The notes under the pieces are model-generated. The model saw nothing but the letters and a program-made list of their open reading frames with translations. It was not told the DNA's origin and did not search any database. A program made the position numbers and the translations under genes. Below, piece by piece: positions 35,101-42,309 of a DNA stretch of 64,000 bases. Within the stretch, counting starts at the first letter, position 1; each line of letters opens with the position of its first letter. The DNA is from Panopea generosa. Lineage: Eukaryota > Mollusca > Bivalvia > Adapedonta > Hiatellidae. The stretch covers positions 41,937,616 to 42,001,615 of the forward strand of contig CM055901.1 of the NCBI GenBank assembly GCA_029582155.1. The letters are read 5' to 3'.

Positions 35101-35466
35101 TTCAATTATTAATAAATATTGATTTTTATGGATTTTACAGACATTTTCCTACTGAATGGTTATGTTAAAATTGCTGTCATCTAGAGAAGTTTATACCACG
35201 GAATAATTGTTTGCAGTATTGATTCCCAGAGTTGGCACAATGGTTTGCCATAAGGTCCTGCATATATCCACAGATCTATGGATACAGCTATAATGTGTGC
35301 CCCAATGTAGAAACTGTCATAACCCACAGGGGGCTTATTGAAATATTAATTTAAATTGACCCATTGCTATTGTCTGCAGTTCAGAGGGGGTCAACATTTT
35401 ATAAAAGCAAACGTTTGCCTGTATTCAGAGAATACAAAAAATCAGCAAGTTATATTGTGTATTTGA
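13891..35466 (+). CDS. Single-pass membrane protein gene, six coding exons
   Basis: The span includes introns. Joining 13891-13981, 18417-18501, 19129-19193, 28569-28740, 34703-34802 and 35380-35466 gives an open frame of 199 residues, with splice phases 1, 2, 1, 2 and 0 all agreeing. Residues 1-34 carry three N-glycosylation sequons (N17-A-T, N22-D-T, N32-S-T). Residues 35-58 are one hydrophobic helix. From residue 60 the chain is strongly basic (KKRKFR at 69-74, KRR at 79-81, RQRKK at 104-108). No cleavable signal is seen, so it should be a reverse signal-anchor protein with its N-terminus outside. A later Asn/Ser-rich stretch (109-138) and an amphipathic segment near 149-160 follow. I do not recognise the family and assign no function. 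If 38678-38716 is the last exon instead, the protein has 183 residues. Confidence 0.6.
13982..14454. other. Intron 1, first part
   Basis: No coding feature is supported here. A 63-codon ORF at 14055-14246 lies in the intron and has no splice context. Confidence 0.5.
14455..14640 (+). repeat. Dispersed repeat (copy of 4690-4900 type)
   Basis: AATGAGGTCAAGGTTAAGGT, GTCACTGTTACTAAAAACAG and TTTAATGAAATTTTGTGTAT match the modular repeat vocabulary used at 4690-4900. It is noncoding. Confidence 0.5.
14998..15640 (+). mobile_element. Modular repeat with 5' hairpin and ~150-bp units
   Basis: The start is TCCCCCACCACCTC with GCAGGGGGA shortly after, forming a short stem. Three to four units follow, each with TTGGCACAAATGTTCACTA-type text, GATGTGTCATGCGAATGA-type text and a CAAAGGTCAAGGTCACAGCT-type phrase. 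Related units occur at 40950-41060, 43940-44975 and 60350-60715. It lies in intron 1. Confidence 0.6.
15641..16104. other. Intron 1, nothing recognised
   Basis: AT-rich intronic sequence. The 82-codon ORF at 15677-15925 has no domain, splice or conservation evidence. Confidence 0.5.
16105..16552 (+). mobile_element. TTAA-family MITE, plus copy
   Basis: It shares block order with 21985-22542: ATGCC, AATATATTGAAA, a GTTTCATCTTAGAAAGAGT block, TTTTAGAATGGGGA, and an end ATTTTTTCCTGCTATACTGC. The left boundary is eroded and approximate. A minus copy begins 38 bp away, forming an inverted pair. Confidence 0.6.
16591..17131 (-). mobile_element. TTAA-family MITE, minus copy
   Basis: It follows TTAA (16587-16590) and begins AAGCAGTATGTCAGAAAAAT, the family TIR. 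It ends AAAAGTCCTGATATACTTCC. Internally it has CATCTCATTATCAATTTTGA and, read on the minus strand, the same blocks as the neighbouring plus copy. The two form arms of a large imperfect inverted repeat in intron 1. Confidence 0.65.
17138..17171. repeat. (AT)n microsatellite
   Basis: About 15 AT dinucleotides lie between the TTAA-family copy and the TA-flanked MITE. Confidence 0.9.
17178..17342. mobile_element. 165-bp TA-flanked MITE (Tigger-like)
   Basis: The left end is CAGTCAAACCTGTGTAAGTA; the right end read inward is CAGTGAAACCTGCCTTAAGC. TA flanks both ends (17176-17177, 17343-17344). The interior has AAGCAGCCACATTGG and GGGCCACTTTTGCTCCTT. Relatives with the same ends lie at 27320-28204 and 61369-61529. 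It is too small to encode anything. Confidence 0.8.
17424..18376 (+). repeat. 73/74-bp satellite, 13 copies
   Basis: Anchors (GTGTAAGAGGGTCAGGGTGG) start at 17424, 17497, 17571, 17645, 17719, 17792, 17866, 17940, 18013, 18087, 18161, 18235 and 18309. The spacings are 73 or 74. Three variants differ at one site: CAACACTATA (73 bp), CAACATCTATA and CAATATCTATA (74 bp). Every junction between copies holds TTACACAT, 7 bp, ATGTGTAA, a perfect 8-bp inverted repeat. The array ends about 40 bp before exon 2, so that intron's acceptor region abuts the satellite. Confidence 0.95.
18417..18501 (+). CDS. Exon 2: transmembrane helix
   Basis: It encodes residues 31 (part) to 59 (part). The acceptor is ATTTGTCTTACAG and the donor TG|GTAAGTC, both strong. 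The translation begins NSTLVLWALL and continues through a run of F, V, I, L, G and A ending AVYF. This is one membrane-spanning helix of about 24 residues. The preceding N-S-T is a third sequon. GC is higher than in the surrounding intron. Confidence 0.7.
19129..19193 (+). CDS. Exon 3: basic juxtamembrane segment
   Basis: It encodes residues 60-80 between the acceptor TTATGTGTATACAG and the donor A|GTAAGCA. It reads DQRYLPLNVKKRKFRAIAEK and then R. The dense positive charge right after the helix fits the positive-inside rule and places the C-terminus in the cytoplasm. Entry phase 2 and exit phase 1 match both neighbours. Confidence 0.65.
19194..20524. other. Intron 3, first part
   Basis: AT-rich. 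A modular-repeat fragment lies around 19400-19500 (TCTTCACTAAACTTGCCCAG). Nothing coding is supported. Confidence 0.5.
20525..20602 (-). mobile_element. tRNA-derived SINE head
   Basis: The minus strand has GATGTGGTGTAATGGATATG (A-box-like) and AAGGGTTCAATCCTAGACTC (B-box-like). It is the same type as 1118-1188 and 4436-4506, in intron 3. Confidence 0.55.
20868..21080 (+). mobile_element. tRNA-derived SINE
   Basis: The A-box-like GGTAGTGCAGTGGATAGAGT and B-box-like AAGGTCGAATGGTTCGGTCC are about 35 bp apart, followed by a unique-looking body with TGCTGATTCTACCCGGAAAA. No A-rich tail is clear. The minus ORF across it is a shadow. Confidence 0.6.
21081..21984. other. Intron 3, nothing recognised
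   Basis: No supported gene, RNA or repeat boundary. Confidence 0.5.
21985..22542 (+). mobile_element. TTAA-family MITE, plus copy
   Basis: It has the family blocks in order: AAGGATTTTCATAATTTC, AACATGCCAAAATTATATAT, AAATGAGTCACATGATTTTA, TTGTTTCATCTTAGAAAAAG, TTTTAGAATGGGGATTTCAG, a GATGATGAGATGC block and the end TTTTTTTCCTGATATACTAA followed by a TTAA at 22543. The left end has lost its TTAA. Confidence 0.65.
22958..23230. repeat. Low-complexity G/C-tract cluster
   Basis: (TG)10 at about 23040 is followed by a run of 14 G, then CCCACC-type clusters spaced about 35-40 bp (AACCCCACCACCCACTAG, AAACCCCACCGCCCATCA, ACACCCCACCCCCTG and a fourth). The minus-strand ORF across it is compositional. 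Confidence 0.7.
23231..24483. other. Intron 3, no gene seen
   Basis: It contains fragments of dispersed repeats (CGCAGGCTGATCTGGGTGCT at 23412; GGGTAGGTGGGTAGAAA at about 23803, shared with 24980). Nothing coding is supported. Confidence 0.45.
24484..24529 (-). CDS. Weak minus-strand exon candidate
   Basis: Read on the minus strand, a TACTAAC branch-site match and an AG precede the 46-bp open segment LVNTGFSEATVERFK, which is followed by the donor G|GTGAGTT. The segment vaguely resembles the start of SAM-like helical domains, but this is an impression from 15 residues. No partner exon was found, and it lies inside an intron of the plus-strand gene. Confidence 0.2.
24530..25363. other. Intron 3, mixed
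   Basis: It includes a G-rich tract at 24764-24786 (four G runs on the plus strand, a possible quadruplex) and a modest CpG patch at 25060-25210. No gene is supported. Confidence 0.45.
25364..26405 (+). pseudogene. 5'-truncated non-LTR retrotransposon (LINE) relic
   Basis: Reverse-transcriptase C-terminal pieces are spread over three frames. 25364 onward reads GILQGTVLGQLLFLAFINDL and then the catalytic FADD at 25457-25468. A frameshift is followed by 25480-25610 (LLQEDLTALEKWEETWQMSI). A second frameshift leads to 25640-25935, with ASKYLGVTITESLTWEKHIG and IEQVQRRAALL. A third leads to a block ending KELNWDPL and a stop near 26000. The usual order of RT palm, thumb and the KYLGV and VQRRAA blocks is kept. 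This pattern fits the Jockey/CR1-like LINE group; the clade is not certain. The 3' end carries a GAA-rich tail (26384-26405). It is dead and sits in intron 3. Confidence 0.85.
26406..27319. other. Intron 3, no gene seen
   Basis: C-rich phrases at 26500-26690 resemble those at 23090-23220. An AT-rich 89-codon ORF at 27044-27313 lacks any support. Confidence 0.45.
27354..27826 (-). mobile_element. TTAA-family MITE with intact target duplication
   Basis: The ends are AGGGAGTATATCAG and, read inward from the right, AGGAAATATATCAGGATTTT. TTAA flanks both sides (27350-27353, 27827-27830); removing the element with one TTAA restores the host MITE text CTCTATTAAGCAGCC. This exact TTAA duplication is the hallmark of piggyBac-type insertion. 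The 473-bp interior is noncoding and runs in reverse orientation to the copy at 21985-22542. Confidence 0.85.
27889..28126. mobile_element. piggyBac-like MITE with internal palindrome
   Basis: TTAA (27885-27888 and 28127-28130) flanks ends CCCTTTACTCCATAGATAC and, inward from the right, CCCTTTACTTCATATAGACG. CCC-starting TIRs plus TTAA are typical of piggyBac-like elements. Inside, GTTCAGATTGCTCGT (27958-27972) and its perfect complement (27974-27988) flank a single A. Imperfect outer arms extend the foldback to about 27940-28007. AAAGGCGTCTATAT is duplicated at the right end. The element is 238 bp and noncoding. Confidence 0.85.
28569..28740 (+). CDS. Exon 4: cytoplasmic region
   Basis: It encodes residues 82-137, with split codons at both ends. 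The acceptor is TTTATAATCTCAG and the donor GG|GTAGTA, the weakest in the gene. It begins CQEYVSILGFGIKTTAWIPV, a mildly hydrophobic stretch that might contact the membrane, then RQRKK and an Asn/Ser/Thr-rich run ending EAGNASN. It is the only segment I found that bridges the phases of exons 3 and 5. If the donor is not used, TAG follows at once, giving a shorter isoform ending NASNG. Confidence 0.6.
28741..30149. other. Intron 4, nothing recognised
   Basis: AT-rich intronic DNA with no supported feature. A minus ORF at 29863-30087 is unsupported. Confidence 0.5.
30150..30380 (+). mobile_element. Modular repeat, left part split by insertion
   Basis: It begins TATCCCCTACCTTATAGCGA, then GAAGGGGATG (an ATCCCC/GGGGAT stem), followed by CTTGAAGGATTTTCATCAAA and CTAAGGTCAAGGTCACAGTT. 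The text breaks at AGGATTTTTA and resumes at 33075 (TCAGATGTTCACCACCTG), so the two parts were one element before the 2.7-kb insertion. Confidence 0.65.
30381..33074 (+). mobile_element. 2.7-kb element with ~14 internal units and hairpin ends
   Basis: The left end is GTTCACCCGAGCTAAAGGCT, then CACAGGTGAGCTTTTGTGAT and CGCC. The right end (33038-33074) is CAGGTGAGCGATATAGGGCC, a TCT loop after A, and TGGCCCTCTTGTT. Between them GAAATGTTCCTTGG or a variant occurs about 14 times, 155-165 bp apart. Two unit types alternate: one with ACATGGCCGCCAGGGGGCGA, the other with CCAGGGGTTGGGGTTAGTTT. The functional repeat is therefore a dimer of about 320 bp. ORFs across it (for example 32785-33219) are frame accidents. 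A rolling-circle relationship is only a possibility. Confidence 0.8.
33075..33600 (+). mobile_element. Modular repeat, right part after insertion
   Basis: It continues the 30150-30380 repeat with three further units bearing TTGAGGAATTTTTAGGAAAC, CCCAAGGTGAAGGTCAGAAG and CCCTTGAAGGTTTTCCTGAA. It is noncoding, in intron 4. Confidence 0.6.
33601..34702. other. Intron 4, last part
   Basis: AT-rich, with no supported feature before the exon 5 acceptor. Confidence 0.5.
34703..34802 (+). CDS. Exon 5: cytoplasmic amphipathic segment
   Basis: It encodes the end of codon 138 and residues 139-171. The acceptor is GTTTGATCGCAG and the donor GTG|GTAAGA. It reads FNHLLWPCEELKKLIHIILY and then a Ser/Thr-rich TLSTSSNQEDVKV. 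Only one frame is open and its phase matches exon 4. The LKKLIHIILYTL portion could form an amphipathic helix. GC is above the flanks. Confidence 0.65.
35380..35466 (+). CDS. Exon 6: preferred terminal coding exon
   Basis: A strong acceptor (CCATTGCTATTGTCTGCAG) leads in phase 0 into 28 codons and TGA. The translation is FRGGQHFIKANVCLYSENTK and then NQQVILCI. Earlier phase-0 acceptors at 35141 (stop after four residues) and 35220 (stop after one) are possible but give almost nothing. No clear AATAAA follows before the next repeat at 35535, so the transcript end is unresolved. Confidence 0.4.
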   Translation, partial: FRGGQHFIKANVCLYSENTKNQQVILCI

Positions 35467-35534
35467 CAGAGAAAAAAATCAAACAGTTTTCATTGAAACA
35501 ATTGAAATTATTCTTTATAATTTTACTATGTTTA

Positions 35535-35970
35535 GTTCACCAGAGACTGTCTCAAGGGACCTTTTGTGATTGCCGTTTGTTTGCCATTATGCATTATGCA
35601 TCCGTAGACAATTGACATTTTCGACTTCTTCTCAAAAAACGTAAGGCTCAATCATAATGAAATGTTGTATGCGGCTTTGGTACGTAACGATGAATCAAAA
35701 TTGTGAATTGCATGGTCCCTTCACCCCCAGGGTCTTGGGGGCAGGGTCAAAACAGTCAAATTCAAGCTTAACTTTGAATATCTTTTTCTTACTATAGGAA
35801 GCACTGGGGAGCAAATGGTGAGCATGATTATGGACGTATATGGGTCCTTTATAAAAACTGTGAATTGCATGTCCCTTGGTCTCACAGTTTGGCCCTGGGG
35901 GTGGGGCCAACTTTTTTATATTTATATAAGAGAAAATTACAAAAAACATAATTTCTGATGACTGAATACT
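35535..35970 (+). mobile_element. Modular repeat with GAGAC/GTCTC 5' hairpin
   Basis: It starts GTTCACCAGAGACTGTCTCA and continues with GGGACCTTTTGTGATTGCC, CAATTGACATTTTCGACTTC and ATGAAATGTTGTATGCGGCT. It then has two units with GTGAATTGCATGGTCCCTT-type text. Its opening matches 43150-43390 and, in shorter form, 30381. No 3' hairpin terminus is found, so it is truncated. Confidence 0.6.
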
Positions 35971-37179
35971 CATTTGAATGGTCTTTAGTGTGATTTGTTG
36001 TTGTTGACATGACGGTTAATGCTTATATTTTATTGAAAAATCAGATGACCTTTAAGGCCCATGAGCCTGATCTTGTTAAAAATAAAGATATTAAACAATA
36101 TTTCACTAAGAAAGTTCAATTATTCATTACAGAGCATGAGATAAATAGAGGATCTTATACGAGTGCTCATTTATTATTGAATTTATTGAACTCATTGGTA
36201 AAAATATATGAGAGGCTCTGCTGAGATAAATTAAATAAAAATAAGCACAAATGTAAGTTCTTTTTATCACATAACTCAGAAAAATAGAACTTTTCCCATT
36301 GATTTAAAATATCATGTCTATAAGGATCGAAAAAAGGTCTGGCATGTATACTTGTTTCTGTCATTCGTCATATGATGTAACGTCTCAAAATAACGTCATT
36401 TTACCATGACAAATAGACATCATTTATATATTCGGGGAAGTCGGAACATAGTTTGGCATTTTACGTATGACAGTCAAGTTATACAGAAAATAATGAAAGA
36501 TCAATCAGAAGTAATATTACACTAGGTTAATATCAAAATGATGTCATGGGTCTATTACGCTTCTGCACCGTAAAGTATGTGATGAACTACTATTATTTGA
36601 ATGGAACAGTGTGTATAGTGTAATATGGGGGCATACTGTATGCCCATGGTTTTCCGGACAATTTGGAAATGTGCGATTTGATTATAGCGTTCTACGTGTA
36701 CTACACAGTTTTGTACCCCGTCTATATCAAAGCAGATGATACATTAACACATCCTGAGAAACATATGGTTGTTTATGTACCATTTATTAATGAAAACAAA
36801 TCTGTTGAATAGGTGAAAAAATATACATGTTATACTTTATTATAAACAACAACTTAAAGGAAAATAGAAGTATGGGATAAATCCCTGGTGTATAACTCAA
36901 TGAGGTGTCCAATGAACCCCACATGAGATTTTCTTGTTCAATAAACCCCATTTTGTTGTCTCGTAAACCCCACAAAACATCAAGATACATGTGTACATAT
37001 AAAAACAGTTGACTGGTATGTGTTTTCCTAGTTTGATGCCACCTCCGACATGAACCTATCTACCAGAAATGCAAGAGTTTATCTGAAATTCATAACACTA
37101 AATTACTTTGCATTTTATATAAAAATATTATTCCCATTTTTTTATCCTTTTGTTTTCATATCTGAAGCATTATCTAGTC
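35971..37179. other. Intergenic, no gene seen
   Basis: AT-rich, with several 65-71 codon ORFs on both strands that lack any supporting signal. Confidence 0.5.
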
Positions 37180-37767
37180 TTAGAAAATTAGATTTGGTTC
37201 AGTAAGGAGGATGGAATTTCCAAAAGGGCTCAAATGGCAGCAAAAGGGTTGAAATTGTGAAATTTCAAAAACCTTCCTCTCAATAACCTTTTTGTTTAAC
37301 TTGTTCATATATGATATAAATTATCCTTATATCAGCAAGGGATTGAAGATTCTGCAAATCAAGGGGCGGGGATATATAGGGACCTTGTAAGGTGACGTTT
37401 ACTTTTGCATAGGAATATTAAGAGGAAAACTGTAATATTTTATTTTCACATCCATGTGTACAAAAAAAAATTCTATTTGAAATATAGAGTAAATCCCCAT
37501 CAGTGGGTAATTGAAGTTTTGACAGATCAAGGGGCTGGGATGTATAATGGTTCTGTTATAATAAGGACTACATTTTTTATACAGATGAATGGTAGGGAAA
37601 TTTTAAGTATTTCCTTTTCATAGTAATTAAATTTTTGTTCAGTTAGGGTGTGGTGGGGGTATTTATCCATAAGGGGTTAAGACGACTGTATATTGTGATA
37701 TTTCAAAAAGTACTATGGCCAATTGGCCAGTATACTGTGTCCTCGGGACTTCTTGGGCCACTTGTTT
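37180..37767 (+). mobile_element. Relative of the 1-1390 repeat
   Basis: GTTGAAATTGTGAAATTTCA, ACTTTTGCATAGGAATATTA and AGTGGGTAATTGAAGTTTTG parallel the vocabulary at 1-240 and 1240-1330. It ends with a degenerate terminus (CTTGGGCCACTTGTTTGTTA). Confidence 0.5.
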
Positions 37768-37978
37768 GTTAAAACTGTCTATAGTAAACCAAAGAACAGA
37801 GAAAAGACATATTTCATAACAAAATGTACATAAAACAGCTTTATTTATTGTTTTATATTTAACAATAATAGTTTTTTCAACATATTAATCCTAAAAATTA
37901 GACTTAGAGATTTAATAAATGGTTTTTGGTCATATTGAAGCACTTCCATTTCTTTCATAATGTGTGGATTGATTTTAA

Positions 37979-39824
37979 AGGGAACTGATCAGGATTTTTA
38001 AAAATTTTAAAATTGGCTATAAACATTATTTTCATGCCTATTTATACTCACTGACCTGTATTGCCAAAAGCATATCTATTTAAACATGCCAAAATAATAT
38101 ATTGAAAAGAGATTTTCTTAGACTTGGGCTACACCTCTAGGTTAGACTAAAACATTAAAATTGCAACATATTAAATTAGTCATGAGAATTCAGTATCCGT
38201 TATACAAGTTTACACATAGTAATCAAAGCACTGCATTGCTGATTGGGGCAGAGAATATAAGATGTAAAATGTCTCTATTGTTTTAGACAAACAGGTCAGT
38301 TTGCATACTTTGAAGTAGAATAATCCCGATTTTCTTTGATTCTTATGTAGGGTACAGAATCTACATGTTCTATCCTTAACGTTGACCCTTTTCTCGAATA
38401 AGTGAGTATGTAAATGTGAATGTAACTGAATGGTTTGCCTTTGAAAGTGTATTTTCAGCTATAGCAGGAATATCAACTCTTAAATTTGGTAAATGTCCAA
38501 CTTCAAGATATTAGTTCAACTCAATGATATGAGATTTGTATCTTCAACTCTACTCATGATATTTTCAGAAATGTCAAGCTTTCTATCATATATATAATAT
38601 CAAAGTGCTCTGACTCTAGCATGATGAATTCCACTTTGAGTATATTCATTTACTATTTTCTTTCTTGATTTCTCTAGCGCAACAGTGAAACAGTTCGCTT
38701 AAAAGATGAAAAGTAGAAATGTGTATGTCGACATTAATAATTGATTCTTACATTTATATTTTCTGGGGCCCTATATCACCCCATAAACAGAACCCCACTA
38801 GCCAAAATGTTATGGCGCCTATTTTTAGACACATCTGGATGTTTGCATATTTTTGCTACGGAAACACAAATGCTTTACTCTTATATGTTTAAAGGAAATT
38901 ATCTACCGGTCCAGTTATTGGAAATATATGAAATATTTACTAAATAACAAAAAAAACAACAGCACTGACATTATTCATAACTCGATCAATCTCGAATTCT
39001 TTTTAGAAATGCAAGTCTATTTTTAAACATTTGGGAGAAACCGCAAGTCACATGATCGACATTAGCGTATCTCTATTTTTAGAACGAGTATTGATTGTTT
39101 ATTGGCATAAGCAAGGAACTACAGAAGTATAATTTCTTGGCAAAAGAGACAGATCTAGAAAAGTTTTGTTCCTGTTTTCAATGATATATTTATATTTAAT
39201 AGTTAAAAACGCAGTTGTCTGTCTGGAAATGTTGTCCAAGATGGCGTCCTGAAAAATCTTTTGGTCACGTAACCATAGTTCAGCGCGTCTGTATTCATGC
39301 GCTTTAATTCCTTTGTGCTGAATAATAGCACTGAATATAAACTTGGAATTTATACGATATACAATTGTTTATAAGTATAAATCATCACTATTAAAATAGT
39401 AATGTTTTCGTTGAAATAGCCGAATCTACTGTTTATATTGAGTTTGAACGCTTATCAGGGGGTGGAACTATTTGATCTGTGATTGTCGGGTTTGCATTAA
39501 CACGATACACGGTTGTAGATTTGCAGTAAAGATTAAGAAAATCATGTTAGGTCTGAGAGCGGCTGCTAAAGCACCGCCCCCAAAAATGGTTTCATCTTAG
39601 AAAGAGTCCAAATGATGATGCGATTGTCATCTAGCAACATGTCTGTTTTTAGAATGGGGATTTTGTTTTAAGTTGACCACCCCCATATAAATAGTGATTT
39701 GGCTGATTTGACATATTAAGCATTTCAGATTTTATTTATAAATGATAATGAGATGTATTTTAACCATTTTACAGATAATTTATTTTAAGACATTTATAAT
39801 GTTTTTTTCCTGATACACACCCTT
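37979..39824 (+). mobile_element. Long form of the TTAA family, 1.85 kb
   Basis: TTAA flanks both ends (37975-37978 and 39825-39828). The left end is AGGGAACTGATCAGGATTTT; the right end read inward is AAGGGTGTGTATCAGGAAAA. The outer parts (37979-38220 and 39580-39824) match the short copies at 16105, 16591, 21985 and 27354 in order. About 1.35 kb (38225-39580) lies exactly where the short copies are continuous. Part of that interior (38221-38375) is also found at 57178-57345. It contains an ATG-led segment at 39544 and the alternative exon at 38678, but no transposase is visible. Confidence 0.75.
38678..38716 (+). CDS. Alternative terminal exon
   Basis: A long pyrimidine-rich acceptor (TTCTTTCTTGATTTCTCTAG) leads in phase 0 into RNSETVRLKDEK and TAG. 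It fits exon 5 as well as 35380 does and gives a charged tail. Against it, the segment lies inside the interior of the long TTAA-family element (37979-39824), so it would be a transposon-derived exon. Confidence 0.25.
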   Translation, partial: RNSETVRLKDEK

Positions 39825-39829
39825 TTAAA

Positions 39830-40127
39830 GTACTAATGGCATTAACAGATCTGATACAAAATACAAAAAGTATTAACAATGTTTTTTTTTTATGTAATTA
39901 TATATAAAATTATTTTGTAATCAATACCAGATGTTGTTGACAACATAATAGCCCAGTGTATTTAACATGATTTAAATAATGACAGAGAAGCAGTGGCCAA
40001 GTGTCGAGATACAATATATTGATAACCATTAATAAGTGATATATAAACATTGATTGATATTAAGTCTGTTTATTGACATGAAGAGGTGTAACCTGTAACA
40101 ATGTGTCAGTTTTTATACGCATTTATT
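39830..40127. other. Intergenic, nothing recognised
   Basis: AT-rich, no supported feature. Confidence 0.5.
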
Positions 40128-40300
40128 TTAGCTTGAAGCAAAGTAGCTCAAGTGCTCTAGAGTCTGCTTCTTGGGTAGAACCAGTACTGAGTGTTGTTTC
40201 TTGTGGGGTCATTGGGTCAAGCTTGGGATCACACAGGGTACATATCCTGAAACTCAGAACCGGAGTGGGCACAATGAGCTCGGCGTCAATATTGCATGAC
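40128..40300 (+). mobile_element. Probable tRNA-derived SINE
   Basis: AGTAGCTCAAGTGCTCTAGA resembles an A box and GGTCATTGGGTCAAGCTTGG a B box, about 60 bp apart. GC is well above the flanks. An open frame also runs through (40103-40348) after an acceptor-like TTTATTTTAG, so an exon cannot be excluded. It does not fit the phase of the candidate start segment at 39544. Confidence 0.4.
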
Positions 40301-40369
40301 GACAACAAAAATGGGAAGTTAACATGCTGTCAAAAAATTTATTCATAACCTGAAATAACTTAAATTTTA

Positions 40370-41060
40370 GAAGTGATACTCCATTGCACTATTTGACTTT
40401 GTGTGTACTCTTTACCAAACATGTACAGAACTCATACAGTTACATTATCTCAGACAAGTTCTTCAACTGATCAAATCAGAGAATTGCTCAAGGAATTATA
40501 CAAAAAACACCCTATTTTCAGTATTAACCATTTTATAATACCATTAACAGTATAATTTTTATCTTTTAATTATGTTGCTTTTGAAACTAGAAATGGACCT
40601 CATAATAAATTTGATCTGCTTACTGCTAGATACAGGTTTCTGTTACACTTTTCTGATATGCAGCAAAACAATTCCATCTTTTAGCTCCATTTGCACCTCT
40701 TTAATTAGTTTTTGTCAAGCCCGCTTGGATGAGCTAGAAATAGTCTCACTTTGGTGGTTTGGTGTATTTGCTTCTGGACTCCACGCATCAGTGCATCCAT
40801 CCGTCTGATCTTGTCTGGACTATAACTTATTCATACATTGAGGAATTTGAAAAGGTCAACGGTCAAGCTCACAAATACATGTTAACGGTCAGAAATACAT
40901 TCAGATTATTGTGTCTCTTCCATATCTTGTAAATCACCTAACAGATTTTGAAATTACATGGCACAAATGTTCACCATAATCAGAAGATGTGTCACACACA
41001 AGATCAATGTCCATAACTTAAAGGTCAAGGTCACACTTAAAAATTCAAGGTCAGAAATAT
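40370..41060 (+). repeat. Modular repeat fragments
   Basis: 40370-40500 carries TATTTGACTTTGTGTGTACT and CTCAGACAAGTTCTTCAACT, the 5950-7035 type. 40860-41060 carries TGGCACAAATGTTCACCATA and CTTAAAGGTCAAGGTCACAC, the 14998-15640 type. No coding frame is supported. Confidence 0.55.
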
Positions 41061-41794
41061 GTACAAGTCCTCTCGTATCTTGTGAACCACTGAACACATT
41101 GTGCCTGTTGTTTAGGTTGTTTAATGATACAACCAAAGTTTTTTTTGTGTGTTGGACACAGTTTATTTTATTGGTAAACATAAAAGCTTCATTTTTTCTG
41201 AATTAAATAGAATAATCCACCATTTGAAATACAACTGTAACAAAAAGATAATTTTGGTTGGTAAATTTCATGGTAAAATTTCAGTTCTTTTTTCTTAAAA
41301 CTTCAAATTCTCAATTTCAACTCCAATTTCCTTCCCCAGAAATTCATGAAACATTTGTACTGTGAACAGTATTGTACTTTTCTAGAAAGTGACACAAAAC
41401 GCTTTATATTCATTGTTTGTCAACTATTCTCATAAGACAGATAAAATGTGCCTTGATCTTGTCAAATCAATACTAAATCACAATGAGCGTTTCATGATAT
41501 GGATTTTTCAACAAATTAAAACTATGAATTTTTGTTTGTACTGTACATGCGCATTAGAGTTGTTCATGTGTTATTATTTTGCTGGTCAGTGTAACTGGGC
41601 AGTATTAAAAGTTATTGACAGATCAAGTGTGGGAAATTTAACATATATATTTACTTAATGGGGTTTAGAGCCATTTTCCTACACACTATAGATTATATGA
41701 TCTTTGCATATCCAGTTTTATTGGTAAAGAGGAAGCTTAAAATAAATCTGAGTAAAACCACCATAACTGGCAATTTCTGACATAAAGTTTTTGG
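41061..41794. other. Intergenic, nothing recognised
   Basis: AT-rich; ORFs of up to 89 codons are unsupported. Confidence 0.5.
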
Positions 41795-41882
41795 ATCGTG
41801 CAGAACTCGAACCAACGACTGCAGCAGTGAGAGGTTAAGTGATCTTGAGACAACACCTTAGACCACTCGGTTATGGAGGACC
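41795..41882 (-). mobile_element. tRNA-Leu/Ser-like SINE head
   Basis: The minus strand reads CCATAACCGAGTGGTCTAAG, then a long variable region and GTTGGTTCGAGTTCTGCACG. An A box of the form CCGAGTGGTCTAAGG is characteristic of class II tRNAs (Leu/Ser). It is closely related to the plus-strand copy at 49725-49800, and both are altered relative to a working tRNA. Confidence 0.65.
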
Positions 41883-42309
41883 CCAAATATATTAACAAAA
41901 ATTTCTTTATTTGTCTTCTAAGGCATAAATGAACGATTCAGGGCCATCATACCTTGAATCAGATCTTGGTAACTTTTGTAACAGCCCTGTTTTGTAGTAT
42001 GTGTATGGTGACTAGATGTGTGGATTCTAACAAGCAATAAAACCGCCATTTTCATACATGCTCTTCTGAACCGCTGATGATTGTGATGTAAATAAATGAT
42101 AAAGCCCATGTGTAACACTACACATTGAAGGATGTTAATTGCTGTTGTCCACAAAAGGCACCAAGTTACTTAAATATGTATTGAATTTTCTGCCAACAAA
42201 ATTTATAGGCAGATGTTTTGATGCCATAGACATAGAATAGGGACTGGATGATACTAGTTTTAATGGTTTAGGGAAGTATATTTTTCGTCATGATATGATG
42301 ATGAATACC

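Noticed and set aside
40103..40348. Coding exon after an acceptor at 40127
   Set aside because: The open frame coincides with A- and B-box-like motifs of a probable SINE, and its phase does not fit the nearest candidate upstream exon.
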